A DNA stretch of 64,000 bases from Tetraselmis striata (taxonomy: Eukaryota > Chlorophyta > Chlorodendrophyceae > Chlorodendrales > Chlorodendraceae). The translations under genes were made by a program, and so were the position numbers. Under the pieces are notes generated by a model. It saw only the letters and a list, made by a program, of their open reading frames with translations. It ran no database searches and was not told the origin of the DNA. The number at the start of each line of letters is the position of its first letter. Position 1 is the stretch's first letter. Positions 24,201 through 36,625 of this stretch are shown piece by piece. The DNA lies in contig VCJN01002714.1 in NCBI GenBank assembly GCA_006384855.1, positions 62,001-126,000 on the forward strand, in the 5' to 3' direction.

Positions 24201-27200
24201 CATCAAGATTGTATTTCGCCCGCGGAGGTCTTGCGGCGGTACCCGTTTTGACCCGCTGCTCCAATACAAAACAGGAAGAATGCACGGTGCATTCTTTGAG
24301 ACGCACAAAAAGTGGCCGCAAGACTGCTGCAGTCATGTCGCCACTTATTTTGACACCGTGCCGCAAGATTGGCGTTGAATCGTACGGTCCAGAACTCGCA
24401 TCCACAGCAGAGATACAAGACAATTGACGGCTAGTATCCCGCTCACGGCAATGGTGAGGGGGATGGTACGATTGGTACCATTCCGTACCCGTACCCGAAC
24501 GGGCATGTCTCGCCCCTTAATGGCTTGATGTTTTTCGCGTTACACGTACCACGCGAGCGGTACGCGTACCGCAGACAGCTGCAAGCCCCCCTCACCCCCC
24601 CCCCCCCCCCCCCAAAAAATAAAAAACAAAAACAAAATGGGGGCACCCGGCGACCGACTGACCCCGGTCTGACCGGTCAGAAACACTACTTAACAGGCTT
24701 AGACCTTAAAATATCACTCATAACCGCCAAGATGTCCGCCTCTACAGCCCCAAGCCGCCGCCGTGCCCCGTCGACCCCCATCATGGCCCAGCCGCCCGGA
24801 TCACCGTCGGCTCACGGGTCTCGGCCAGTCGCGCCCCCTGGATGTAGCTGAGGCACGGCCAGCGACACAGACAGAGAGAGGGTCCAAGGGATGGTTACTG
24901 CGTCGTCCCTCCCAACGCCGCCACGATCCATCCCCTGCAACCTCACACCGGCCCACCAAACTCGCTACGAGCACGGGGATCACAAGGCGGCACGGCCGGC
25001 TGCAGCAGTAACACTTGGCCAGGCGAGCGTTGAGGCAAGCGTTGAGCCTCGTCTAGAGCGGTTTACCCTATTTTGCGGCTATCAGAACACGTTCACCCAG
25101 TTTTGCGGCGATCGGAACACGGGTATCGGGCCGTAAGACTGCCCCCGCTATAGCTTCCTGCGGGTGCTATCTTGCTGTTTCCGAATTTGCTTTACTGTGA
25201 ACAGAGGTTGGTTTTTTACATCAGGGCTTTAACATATGCGCACTACAAACAGAACTAACAGCGACTATGAAAGGTTGCCAGCAATGTGAACAGAGGTTCT
25301 ATTACATCAAGACATGCTTTTTCGCAGCAAATCGTGTCAGTAATTGATGCACTGTATATTTTCATTCAAGAGTAGTGGTTTCGTCCAATGATTTCCGTCG
25401 CGTTAAACCCCCTGGCGTGTCGTCGCCATGCCGGACGGCGGGCACCGTATTATTGCGCCGGCGGGCAGTGCTCCTGCATAGCACTGGCGCAAACAGTAGG
25501 GGGTGTGCGCGTTTCTCCGCTCTACCGTCGCCTTGACGCGCTCGGCTGCACCCGGCGGCGTGGCTGTGCGCAGGATGGGTGGTCACCGCCGCCGGCACGG
25601 CCGGCTCGTCGCCAGGGACGGACAACGGCTTTTCGGCAGACGCTACTTTCCACCAGCCCCGGGATGTGGTGTTCTCCGAGAGCCGCTCGACCCTCTTCAT
25701 GGTCGACACCGACAAGTTTGCGATCCGAAGCGTGAACACGATCACGGGGGAGGTCGCCACCCTGGCGGGATCAAGCAACGTTGTCGGGGCGGCCGACGGC
25801 ATCGGCGCCTCCGCCCGATTCGATGTCCCCTACGGCCTCGCTCTCTCCTCGGATGAGCAGACGTTGTACGTAACGGACTTCGCCAACCACGCGCTTCGCG
25901 TAGTCGATGTCTCCTCCGGCGCGGTGTCCACCCTGGCCGGCGAGCTGGGGACCGCGGGGGCGGTGGACGGCGATGCCTCCACCGCCAGGTTCGCCAATCC
26001 GGCCGACGTTGTCTATGCCTGTGACACCCTGTACGTGAGCGACCACCACGGGCACTGTATTCGGATGGTGGACACGGCCACTGGCGCTGTGACCACGCTG
26101 GCCGGGACACTGGGCGCGGGGAGCGGCGCCGTGGACGGAGCGGCGGCGGACGCGCGATTCTACTTCCCCGCCCGCCTGGCGCTATCCGGCGACGGTACTT
26201 TGCTCTACGTGGCGGACAAGTTCAACCACGCCATCCGCAGGTAATGTGCAGAATACAAGTTGCCCGCCGCATCAGCATCGACTGTGCGTACCACATGTCG
26301 ACCGCAGTATCGCCCGCTAACTTGCCTGCTGCGCATGTTCCGTAGCGTGGACACCCTCACCGGCAACACGGCGACGTTTGTGGGCGTCATGGGCGACCCT
26401 GGAAGCGTCGACGGCACTCTCGCCGAGGCCCGCTTTGCGGAGCCGTTTGGCCTGGCCCTGCGGGGCGACACCCTGTTTGTCTCGTCCTCGATCAACCGTG
26501 CAATCAGGTACACCGCGCCCTCATATTATTATTCGTCAAATTCATTGTTCGATTAATGACTGATATGATTTGGAGGTGGTGATGGCCTCCGGCTACCTAC
26601 AGCTCCATGTAGGGTCTCTCTCTCTTTCTCCCCTCGCTCTCTCTGACTGGTATGATGATAGCGATGTTATAACGATGTCATCAGTGGTGTTATACACAGC
26701 GAAGGATTATGTCTATAGGTATGTATATATAGTGAGTGTTTCCTAGTATCTAGTACAAAATAGATACAGCAATAGTACAACAGTGCAAGGAATATTACGG
26801 GGAATAGGAAATATATATATTATATTATATTTATTTATTTATATATTCACAAACGTATATATAAAATATATATGTGTGTGTATACTTAGATGTATAGATA
26901 TATATATATTATCTATGTACCTGTCCATCTATCTATACGTATCTATGTTTTCTATCTATGCAGTTATTGTATGCCTGATAACGCCATTGACAGCAACCTC
27001 AATGAAACCACAAGAACTATGCATGTGTTGCGTTTCCCGAGGTTCCGCTCTCCGAAGTTATGCACCCAGCAGTGTGCGTGCTGCTGTCTTGGCTTGTGAA
27101 CCGTGGGCGACTGTTGCTGATGATGGCATGGGAGCAGAGCGGGTGGTGACAACTTTGGAACAATTGGCTACCTTCTCTCTGGCAGGGTTGTGGACATGGC

Positions 27201-30200
27201 GGCCGGGGAGGTGTTGACGCTGGCGGGCGATGCCTACAATCCCGGCTCAGCGGACGGCTCCGCTTTTGTGGCGCGCTTCAGCAGCCCTCAGGGGCTGGCT
27301 CTCCACGAGCGCCGCGGCGCCGCTGTGCTCTACGTGGCGGACACGGCCAACAACGCCATCCGGCGTGTCGCGCTGCCGCCACGGAGAGGGCGCACACCGG
27401 GTACGTGGCTAGTGGGTATGCGCATCAAGGGTTGATACATTACTGAGATCGGAGGCATCAGGTGGACCGCAACGAGTGGATGCGGTCGATAATTAAGGGG
27501 AGTGGAAAGTTGAACGGTTTAACCAAGGCTTGATTCGGCTGAATGCATCGAGAGAATACACTTGATTATTGTATGCATCACGCAAATCAGCCCAGACCAT
27601 GATCCTGTTGTTCTGATGTGAGATATCCGACATACCAGACCGGATCGAATTAAAACATGGATTTTTAGACCCCGCCCGGGTTTATCACGAGTCTTGATTA
27701 CCCATTTCTGACCGTTGACGCGGGTCCTTAGCGCCGTGGTGTGGGTGCGGCCTGCGCCACTCGGCGCTCTCGCCTCTCCCCCATCCGCACCAAACAGAGA
27801 CACCCCTCCTTCTCCCTCCCGCAGGTGTGGTGTCCACGCTGGCCAGCCGCTTGGGCGCTGCTGCGGGCTCGGCGGAGTCCAGCTGTGGCCCGCAGGCGCG
27901 CTTCCATTCCCCGAGCGATGCGGTGTTTGCGGGCTCGACCTCCACGCTGTACGTTGCCGATCACCTCAGCCACGCCGTCTTCGCTGTCGACTCCCTCACG
28001 GGCGAGGTGTCCATCCTGGCGGGCAAGCTGGGCGTGAGCGGCGCGCTGGACGGCGTCGGCTCCAGCGCCCGCTTCGATGGGGCGCGCAGCCTGGCGCTCT
28101 CCGACGACGAGCGGACGCTCTATGTCGCCGACTTTACGAATCACGTGATCCGCGCCGTGAGCACGGCCACCGCGCACGTGACCACGCTGGCGGGGAGCCT
28201 GGGCGCTGGAGCGGGGGCCGTGGACGGTGTGGCCGACGTGGCGCGTTTCAGGAATCCGGAGGGCCTGGCGGTCCTGGGCCAAACCTTGTTTGTGATGGTG
28301 CGTGCGTCCCCCCCCCCCCCTTCCCCGCGGCGCAACCCCACCTCCGCCCCTTTCGACTTTGAAAAAGATGCGACGAGTTCCAACACGCTTATGAATTGGC
28401 GTTTTGTAGGACACACACAACCACGCAGTCCGCACTGTCGACGTCCTGAGCGGCACCACCGCCACGCTCGCCGGCAAAATGGGGTCTGCAGGCGGCGTGG
28501 ACGGCGCGGCGGGGGTCGCGCGATTCAACGTGCCGATCCGGGCCGTGGCGGTGGGTGACCGCCTCTACGTCTCGGAGGTGGGCAACCACGCGCTGAGGGT
28601 GATCTCCCTCGCCACCGGAGACGTCTCCACCGTCGCCGGCGACATGGCCTCCCCCGACGCGGTGGACGACCCGGACCCCGACGTTGCGCGCTTCCACGCC
28701 ATCATCGGCCTCGACCTCGTTGGCCACACCATGTACCTCGCCGACATGATCAACGCCGCCGTCCGGTCGGTGGATTTGGCAACCGGCAACGTGCAGACGG
28801 TCGCGGGCGCCTTGGGCGTCTCGGGCGCCGACAACGGTGCCGTGGAGGACGCCAGGTTCGACACGCCGCTGGGCCTGGCCGCCGCGGGAGACGCGCTGTA
28901 TCTGACGGAGGCCGCCAACCACGTGGTGCGGGTGATCGGACTCCCGGAGCCCGCGCCGCCGGCCCCAGGTGCGCGGCACCTTCCGCCTATTTCATCAACA
29001 CCGCTGGATCAGACCGGCACAGTAGCGCTGCGTGCCGGCTGCTGCACTGGGAAGGCGGCTGCTGGGGCAGCGGTGCTTTCTGTCGTACTTTGCGTTTAGA
29101 GCGCCGGTGTCCATGGCGGGCTCCATTGCCAATGTATGACTCGTAGGTAGATGTGGACCTGCATGCCGCGCCGTCGCCCACCAGCGGGGGTGGCATCCAG
29201 CCGGCAGCGCCCCGACAGCGCCAGCGCCGCTGCTGACTGCCGGCAATGTGTGTCTTGCAGGCACGGTGACCACCCCGACGGGCCGCGTGGGCGCGGGCCC
29301 GGGAGCGGCGGACGCCCGCCCCGGCCTCGTGCGCGCGGCGCGCTTCAACCTCCCCACCGACATCGCACGCGACGCCGCCACCCGCGCCGTGTACCTCACC
29401 GACACGGGCAACCACCTGATTCGCAAGCAGACGGCGGCCGGCGGGGTGCAGACGCTGGCGGGGGTGGCCGGCGAGCCGGGCGCCATGGATGGCGACGCGG
29501 CCGTCGCGCAGTTTGATTCCCCGGCGGGCTGCGCCCTGTCCGGGGGCGGCCAGTACTTGTACGTCAGCGACGCCGGGAACCACGTGATCCGGTGAGCCGA
29601 CCGCTAGTCGCGGCTGCGCGGCGCTGCTTGCGTGAGGGGCAACACGCCAGCTCTGCCTGCCGCCCGTCCGCCGCCCTGACATGCCCGGCTGCACCCGCCC
29701 GCGACGTGCGTGCGCGCAGGATGGTGGACCTCGGCGCCGGGACGGTCTCCACCGTGGCGGGCACCCTTGGCGCGGGCGCCGGCGCGGTGGACGGCGCCGC
29801 GGGCGCCACGAGGCTCAACTCCCCGGCGGGGCTGGCCTTCGCGGCAAGCACGCTGTTCATCGCGGACCGCCTCAACCACGTGATCAGGTTCGATGCATGT
29901 GCCTGGTTACGGTGCTCTTGGCGGTGTCGCTCAACTCAGCAGAGGAAGGCCTCCGACTGCCCTTGCTGTGCTCGATGGCCCGGGGGTGTCTTCATTGATG
30001 GGTGGAACGTTGCTGCCTGGTGGTTTTCTCCAGGACGGTGGACGCCAACGGGGACTCCTCCACGCTGGCCGGCGCGCTCGGCGCCGGCGCCGGCGCGGCG
30101 GACGGCGCCGCCGCGGACGCGCGATTCGACGAGCCGTACATGCTGGCGGTGTCCCCGGACAGCTCGGTGCTCTACGTCAGCGACTACAACAACGCAGCGA

Positions 30201-31211
30201 TCAGGTGTGTGAGCGCCGTGGGCGCAGTCATCCCGCCCCTGTACGAGTACTCGTCAAGGGCTTATTCGGTCTCAGCCCATGCATGCATGCACCTTTCCCA
30301 AAACATTCCTCCCTACACAAGGCACCCTACGCAAGACGGCCCTGACCCATGGCATGAAAGCCGGTACAGGTACCCCGCTCGCACTACTCGCATGGGCCGA
30401 CGCCAAAACGGGTAGGGCAGACCTTTCGTGGTCAGTCTCGGGTGTTTTCATGGCAGTGTTTTAGACGGTGATCCAACAGTGTTGGAAATTCCGTCACTGG
30501 CCTCTAATTAGTCTTGCAGAATGCTTTGGCAATTTGTTTGGTGACAATATAAACGGAGCGTCGCCTACCCAGCAGGGCTTTCCGTGACTGGATTGCTGCA
30601 AAAACGGTCGTCGTAGAGACGCTGCAAGGGTTTCACTGTCGCTGCTAGTCCTGTCCCGGGGGCGGGAAAACAAACGGCACTGCTCTACATTCCAAACCCT
30701 GACCTAACAACCCTAATCCCCGCGACCCTGCCGTTTCAGGGCGGTGGACATCGCCACCGGCGCGACCTCCACACTCATCGGCGTCCTGGGCACCCCCGGG
30801 CTGGTGAACGGCGGGGTCGCAACCACGCGCTTTGACCGGCCGGCCGGTCTGGCATGCGTCGGCCCCTGGCTCCTTGTGACGGAGGAGGGCGGGCACGCCG
30901 TGAGAATGGTCGACGTTGCCCGCCTGACGGTGTCCACGCTGACGGGCGAGCTCGGCGCCGCCGGAGCCATGGACGGCCCGCCCGGTCTCGCGCGGCTCAA
31001 CGCGCCCACGGGCCTGGCGGCCTGGCCCTCCGGCCTGTACGTGGTCGACACCAACAACCACGTCGTGAGGGAGGTGCCCCTCCCGCCCGCGCCCCCGCCG
31101 CCGCCGGGCAGGCAGTGCCCGGCCAGGCACGGCGACGCCCGCTGCGCCGCGTGCCAGTGCGGCGGCGGGATCACCGAGCGGATGCGGCAGCGGCTGCGGC
31201 AGTCCTCTTGA
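14319..31211 (+). CDS. Giant secreted NHL-repeat protein: 24 exons, 48 repeats, eight six-blade modules
   Basis: Exons: 14319-14433, 14682-15655, 15753-15813, 15923-16054, 16528-16866, 16991-17348, 17461-17681, 17918-18973, 19643-20306, 20584-20972, 21354-21507, 22391-22542, 22696-23218, 23317-23471, 23806-23874, 25574-26240, 26346-26507, 27186-27400, 27825-28297, 28410-28968, 29261-29591, 29720-29887, 30034-30204, 30740-31211. All are GT-AG and all phases agree; total 8,580 nt, about 2,859 residues, TGA stop. Residues 1-38 form a signal peptide (basic start, LAALLLCLETLGAS core), so the protein should enter the secretory pathway. The rest is NHL repeats of about 55 residues with the pattern STLAG.lG..GavDG, ArF..P.gla, lYVaD..NH.IR.vD..tG. 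Every sixth repeat is longer and ends in a Pro-rich linker. NHL propellers usually bind proteins, glycans or RNA; here an extracellular or wall-associated binding role is inferred. The C-terminus is Cys-rich (CPARHGDARCAACQC). No enzyme domain is seen. Confidence 0.85.
18974..19642 (+). other. NHL intron 8 with a dispersed-repeat piece
   Basis: The donor is followed at once by a C run (about 18984-19002) and CA repeats. At about 19289-19330 there is a block containing GCTCGCGTTTTGGCC and, a little later, CGAAAATG. It matches the outer inverted-repeat arms of the 51-60 kb block (about 60080 on plus, about 51080 on minus). Confidence 0.6.
21184..21225. repeat. (AC)n microsatellite in NHL intron 10
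   Basis: About 20 AC dinucleotides in a row. Intron 10 (20973-21353) otherwise shows nothing recognisable. Confidence 0.95.
23875..25573 (+). other. Longest NHL intron (intron 15), repeat-rich
   Basis: Starts GTGCC followed by a C run of about 24. Then come TATC/TATG simple repeats (24015-24110), a segment at 24180-24390 with several CCGCAA/TTGCGGC words in both orientations that could fold back, and a second C run at 24596-24614. No exon with NHL character was found inside it. Confidence 0.55.
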
Positions 31212-31399
31212 GGATGCTCATGCTTCTGGTATTGCTGTCGTTCATGCAATTTGTTCTTGGATCATGGGGCCGGAGAATACACCCCCACTCGCAGTGCGGT
31301 GATGCCCCCATCCCCACCCTCTAGAGTACACAGTGCATATTTTGCGTAATGACTATATACCACAGCCATTATTTAATTTTCGGCTGTGATCAAGTAACG

Positions 31400-31667
31400 A
31401 ACGGTTTTCTATCCGTTCACCAACACGCACTTCATTTCAAAAGGGAGAGGCACTGTTTGGCCAAGTCCTTTCGAGCAACAAATGACCGTGGTGAGCTGCG
31501 CCTTGCGACACATCCAGGAAACGGTATTGGATGGGTGGCATCGCCACCGGTTGCAAGGCCCTTACGTGAGCATGCAGGTGATTCCGCCATCAAAGGACCT
31601 CATTCGGCATGCCATTTATGGTGGGGCCGATGCAACCAAATCGCGGTAGTGGCGATCGCGCAACAAG

Positions 31668-31719
<52 letters not shown>

Positions 31720-32720
31720 CCTTTCACATGGAGATGCAGGTGGTTGGATGGCATCACAAGGAGTCGGAGATCGCTCAACAAGGAGTCTCAAAACGGAATG
31801 CATGGGCAGAACTGGCCGCCAGCACTGTGGCGCTGGAGTCCGACCTCCCGAAACACATACTATCGGACATCGAAGTCTCGGTCCTCCTGATGGAACGTGC
31901 GATGTTCAGACCCGTCACCCTATGTCGGCACATGCACAAACTATTCTTGGAGCTCATAGTTTGCCAGTTCCAGGCCCGAGAGAAAGACGGACTTCGCACA
32001 GCCATACAGAAAGTCAAAGCCCACATCGGAGTTGTCGGCAACGAGCAAGCCGACACGACTGCCGGAGAGGTGGCCAACGGAACAGTGCAACCGGACACCG
32101 CCGTTACTATAGGAGCAGCCTCGGAGGCAGCCGATGATGTGTGGCTGGCCCAAGGCCGAGGGGCGCCGACAAATACATCCACCCCTCACAACATGAGAAC
32201 GCACTCGGCAAACATGCGATCGCATCTGTTGGCTGCAATGCCGCCAACGAGACCCTACACTATCACCGAATCGACCAGGCACTGGCTACGGGGGCAAACC
32301 CGCACCTTGTCACCGCCTCTACTGTCACCACTTCCGAGAGAGTACACAGACTGCAATGCATGAGGGGAACACGCTCCAACATACTGAGCCGCAAACGCCA
32401 ATCCTCGTCACCTGCTGGAAATGCGGGGAACACCTCTGCGACCACATGACTGGCAACTGCCCCTCAATGTCCGGCAAGATGAATAGACACCACAACAGAG
32501 CTCATCCAAGTAATAGAGTCCCTGAACGGAGGACGATGGCAGATACTGTCGGCAGACGCATGCAACCAACCCGTGGCCAACTTCTCCTCCTCCACCGACC
32601 GAGACACCCTCATCTCCGACCTCACGGACAGAGTCCGGCACACAGCCAAAAATACCAACCGAATGGCAGACGACCCTGAGGGAGAATCAGATGACTCACT
32701 GCGAGGACGGTGAACTGATA
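31400..32720 (+). mobile_element. 3' end of a second LINE: RNase H and a C-terminal Cys/His knuckle
   Basis: Plus-strand pieces contain an RNase H C-terminal motif, KVKAHIGVVGNEQADTTA (about 32010), then PDTAVTIGAASEAADD. Downstream is a zinc-like segment, CWKCGEHLCDHMTGNCP, followed by MNRHHNRAH (about 32420-32500) and a terminal WQILSADACNQPV stretch. An RNase H followed by C-x2-C-H-C and an RH pair is usual at the end of ORF2 in LINEs of algae and protists. A (GA)n run at 31676-31716 lies in the left part. Frames are broken several times. It starts about 200 bp after the NHL gene stop and no 5' half is present. Confidence 0.55.
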
Positions 32721-35503
32721 CCCGTAGTACTCCCTGCTACCATGCTACCCTCGTATCTACGCCGAAGAAGCTGCAAACCAGACATCGTACGAGCCGTCAG
32801 TTTTATCTGCTGAACAAGCCGGCGCACTCAAGGGATAGCCTCCTTGGAGGATGCCACAATGTATTGCCGCTTCCTGTTGTTGCGCAGCCAACCGAGAACT
32901 CTGGGTCTCGGAATGAGGCTCAGCGGGCTTGTCCTCAATCGCCGTCATGCGAAACCCCCCTTGCGGAGCCAAAATGAGCACATGACATGGCCCTCTTGAT
33001 GGAGGAGCTGCAAGCCCCGGGAACCGACCCAAGCGCCTACCTACCTACCCTGGACATGTACACATGCCACACCGTGAAACCGCCATTCCCCGCATGCCAA
33101 TATCCAGGGACCTGGGCGCTTCGCGCTTCGCAATGTCCATCGCGTGACCCATGGGCGTATTCTTCACGGCGCAAACCCACACAATCCGCCTGCGCATCGA
33201 GGGCGGCCCTGCCTCACCCGTTTAGTACATGGACGGTTTGCCCTCTCGCCCCGACCAGTCCCCCGCCGCCTTCACGAGGCCACAATTCCGCCGTCTCCGT
33301 TGGCTGCTCAATGATCGATGACCTGGCGGATACAACGACCTCCGATTCCTAGACAGCTCCCTTGACGCCTGCAGAGGTGGTCAATTGGAGCCGTACACTA
33401 GGCCAACCAACTTCGACGCCGAACGCACGAGCCGCGATAGCCCAACTTGCGGCATGGACCAACGTGGAACCCAACCGCACGGCATATAGACGACACCCGC
33501 CGATCGCCAGCGTGCTCAACCCGAGAGGCTCCCGCAAGCTGATGTCATCGACCGCAAGGGCCCCGGCCGAGGTCGGAGTCCACCCACGAACGCCGTTTCT
33601 CGCCGCCCTTAGATCCGGGCGGCTACCGTTTTGCATACTAGCCGCCTGCCGGTTTATCCGTATTCAATGAGCGGGGGCGCACCGGGTTTTCAGTCGGGGT
33701 GAGCAGCCGGCGCGTCCCCGAACACTCCCGCCTATTAAGACAGCAAGTATTGCCAAGATGACGGATTCAAACAAATGGACGAGTCGTACGCCACACCTTG
33801 TGCATACCGAGACGAGGGTACACAAGTACGAGAACACTGTATTTTGCTTGTATTAAGTAACAACCCCCGCGAGTAGGCTGCCCCCGTCCGAGTCATACAT
33901 CCCCCCCCCCCCCCCCCCCCGTCTCGAACTCGTGCGTGCGGATCTTGGAGAGGCCGTCGCTAGGCCGGGGCCGTACATGAATTATTTGCACCATCTTCCC
34001 GTACAGGGCTGCCGCCCGGCGGCGCCAGCATGCGGGCTGCCATCGCGGGACTCTGATTATTATTTTTAAAATGCGCCCTCGTTGGGCTTCCCAGTCGTCG
34101 CACGACCCGAGGATCAACGACAACCGGCCACCGCGCTCAGCCCCCATACCGCACCCAGCATGGCACGGACCCTAGGAGTTACCAGCGACCACCGCGACGT
34201 GGGTTCAATTGCAACAAATTTCAATTTCAATTGTTAATTTCAATGTCAATGTCTGGCCACATTATTGCTTACACAGCTTCAAAGTAGCAGCGGCACTTGC
34301 TCAGGAGTGCAACAAACCCAACTGTCAGCAGGCGTGTTTCCCGGGCGCGGACTGTGCATTGTGTGGCGCTGGGGATGCGCGTGAGCGCGTGGGGGAACTC
34401 CGCACCCACGGCTAGCCGTGAATTAGTCCTTGAGCCGTCGGGCGTCGGCGTGCGCGTGTTTGCTGCGTTACACAATGATGCAGTTGGCAGCGTCCGATGT
34501 GCGATCACATGTAGTGCGAGTGAAGATTGCCATAGCCACGCCGCCGGCGGGGGGCGTAACTACGCGCGTCGGACTTGTCATTATTTTGCGCCAGGGCGGC
34601 GGGGCGCGGGGGCGGCCCCATCCGCTTATTCGTATGTTATTCATGTCCACCATTATTATCATTTTGCCGGGTCTGATGTCAAGGGGGCGGACAACTGGTG
34701 CAAACCCACCCGGACTGCCCCCCCCCCCCCGTCGCCCCTTTCATGCTGCTGGCCGGCCAGGACTGCGACAGTAGCGGCCGCAGGAAAAGCTGGCAGGCAG
34801 TCTGCCGGTGCGGCGGCGCCGGTACTTGTCAGAGCGGCCATGGCGGCGGCGACCAGCGGCCTCCGATGGGCCTGCGGCGCAGGGGCCGAGGGGGGCGGTC
34901 CCCAAGGGGGGAGGGGGGGTCAGTCGTTAGAGGTAAAACCGGAGAGGCATAACCCGATAGGGAGCTTCCGTGGGAAGTGCAGGGTGGGGGGCGGAGGTGA
35001 GAGCAGGGGCCCAAGAGGGATTGGGGGGGGGGGGGGGGGGGGGGGGGGCTCTGTTCGGGAAAATATGCAGAAGTGATTTCACAACAGTTTTAGCCTGCGA
35101 AAACAACCTAAAGAAAATATAACCTACCCTAATCTATAACCTAAACTATCCTAATATGATATAATATAGCCTAACCTAATATAACCTAACCTAACCTAAC
35201 CTAACCTAAGTAGCCTACGAAAATATACAGAAGTGCTTGCGAAAATATATAAACATTGTTGTTCTAACAAAAAGTGATCCCGGACAGCCGCCTCGGCGGA
35301 AGACAGCAACGGCAGGCAATAAGGGAACAAAACAAAAGTAGAGAGTAGCCTTAAGTGGAGCTGTGACGGGCACTTTACCAGCCGGAGCTGTCACTTTCAG
35401 AGCTGCCGTTGGGTCCGGGGCTCAACATCGAAGACATTTAACAGTCATGGCGCGGGCACGCGCGGCGCCCCCCCCCCCCCCCCCCCCCCGCCGGACGTAC
35501 ACT

Positions 35504-35542
<39 letters not shown>

Positions 35543-36600
35543 GGAGGGCTTGGACGCGCACCCGATCGGGATGCGGTGACGCCCAAATGTAACAATCGAG
35601 GCGACATCCGCCTCAAAAAGCACAACGCTTTCCACACGGCAGCGTGATATCGTTTACATACCCGTCATACTCACCTCGGGTGCACATCGTACGCGTACAT
35701 AGACATTCTAACTGTCACACTTGTGCCACCCACAGCTTCATGTGGGGTGACTCTCTCCCTCTCTCTCTCTGATTAAACAGAGCTGATGTTGACCTAGGAA
35801 TACGCCACATGGGATGAGACCGTATTTGATGACTTCATGCGCAGACATATTCGCAATTGCACTATTATAAAACATCTTCAGCTTTCATTCCAATGTTCGC
35901 GCGACACGAGCAGCGCCCATGCGCCCGTCATACCCGGGCTCGTACCCATACTCGGAGCTGCGCTACTGCGGTCGTTAACGTTGCTATTGGGCCGTACGGG
36001 CGGCAGCGTGTGACGACACCCCGCGGCGAAGCATGTCCTGGTGGCGCGGGTAATCATGCGCACCAATGACCTGCCTGCAGTCCCCCGCTTCTCCCCTCCC
36101 CCCCCGCTCTCCCCGGCGTTCGAGGATCAAGCACAGTCCGACGGTCCGAGCTGTCCTAGCGAATAGCAAAGACTCGCGCGATGGTGTCGCCTCGGTTGTT
36201 ACACTGTACATCGGAGCATGAGCTCTTGATGCATTTCGATCCCTACTAGGCGAGCATTGACATCTCGCCGGGGGGGGGGGGGGGGTGTAGTGAGTTAATT
36301 ATAGTCGCTATGATAGGTCTATATAGTCCCTGTACGCTACGAGTACATGCGCGAGGTGCCCCTGAGGTTAGTCGTATGACGAGTATATACGATATCACGC
36401 TGGCGTGTGACTGGAAAGCGTTGTGCTTTTGAGGCGGATGTCGCCTCGATTGTTACCCCGACCCGCTAGCGCGACGTTGAGTGTCGTGATGCGTGCCGAA
36501 TCATGCCTGGTTGGAGTGACGGACACACCCGGCTAGCGATTGATAGTGGGGTGAATGAAGGTTGCGAGGCGGTCCCCAGAGAGGAGGCTGGGAGAGGGGG
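32721..36600. other. Repeat-rich intergenic stretch without a convincing gene
   Basis: Plus-strand frames at 32987-33352 and 33362-33670 and a minus frame at 32757-33032 look moderately protein-like but match nothing I know; they may be more LINE debris. C runs lie at 33900-33920 and 35468-35490, and G runs at 35022-35048 and 36270-36286. A (CT)n run spans 35503-35540. Confidence 0.4.
35096..35215. repeat. Interstitial (CCTAA)n / (TTAGG)n tract
   Basis: An AT-rich block with imperfect CCTAA pentamers ending in about five perfect AACCT units near 35180-35210. The TTAGG unit is a telomere repeat in arthropods. Here it is short, degenerate and internal, so it is a telomere-like or simple repeat and not a chromosome end. 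Confidence 0.7.
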
Positions 36601-36625
36601 GGAGGGGGGGGGGGGGGGGGGGTCC

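Larger units (their letters stand above)
14682..31150 (+). repeat. Eight tandem NHL modules, six blades each
   Basis: Module spans: A 14682-15813, B 15923-17681, C 17918-18973, D 19643-20972, E 21354-23874, F 25574-27400, G 27825-28968, H 29261 to about 31150. Each begins with a split Gly codon (phase 1) and mostly GT.ST.AG.LGAG, has short blades 3 and 5, and a long sixth blade ending LLVAD..NH.VR.V.LP plus a Pro/Glu linker. Blade 1 has a Cys in B, C, D, E and G; blade 3 has one in A, B, C, D and F. Six NHL blades are enough for one closed propeller, so each module is probably one propeller domain. Module C is a single exon; module E has four internal introns. Confidence 0.85.

Noticed and set aside
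34297-35076. Plus-strand frame of 259 codons in the 32.7-36.6 kb stretch
   Set aside because: Gly/Arg-rich with no family features and ending inside a G run; coding status not supported.
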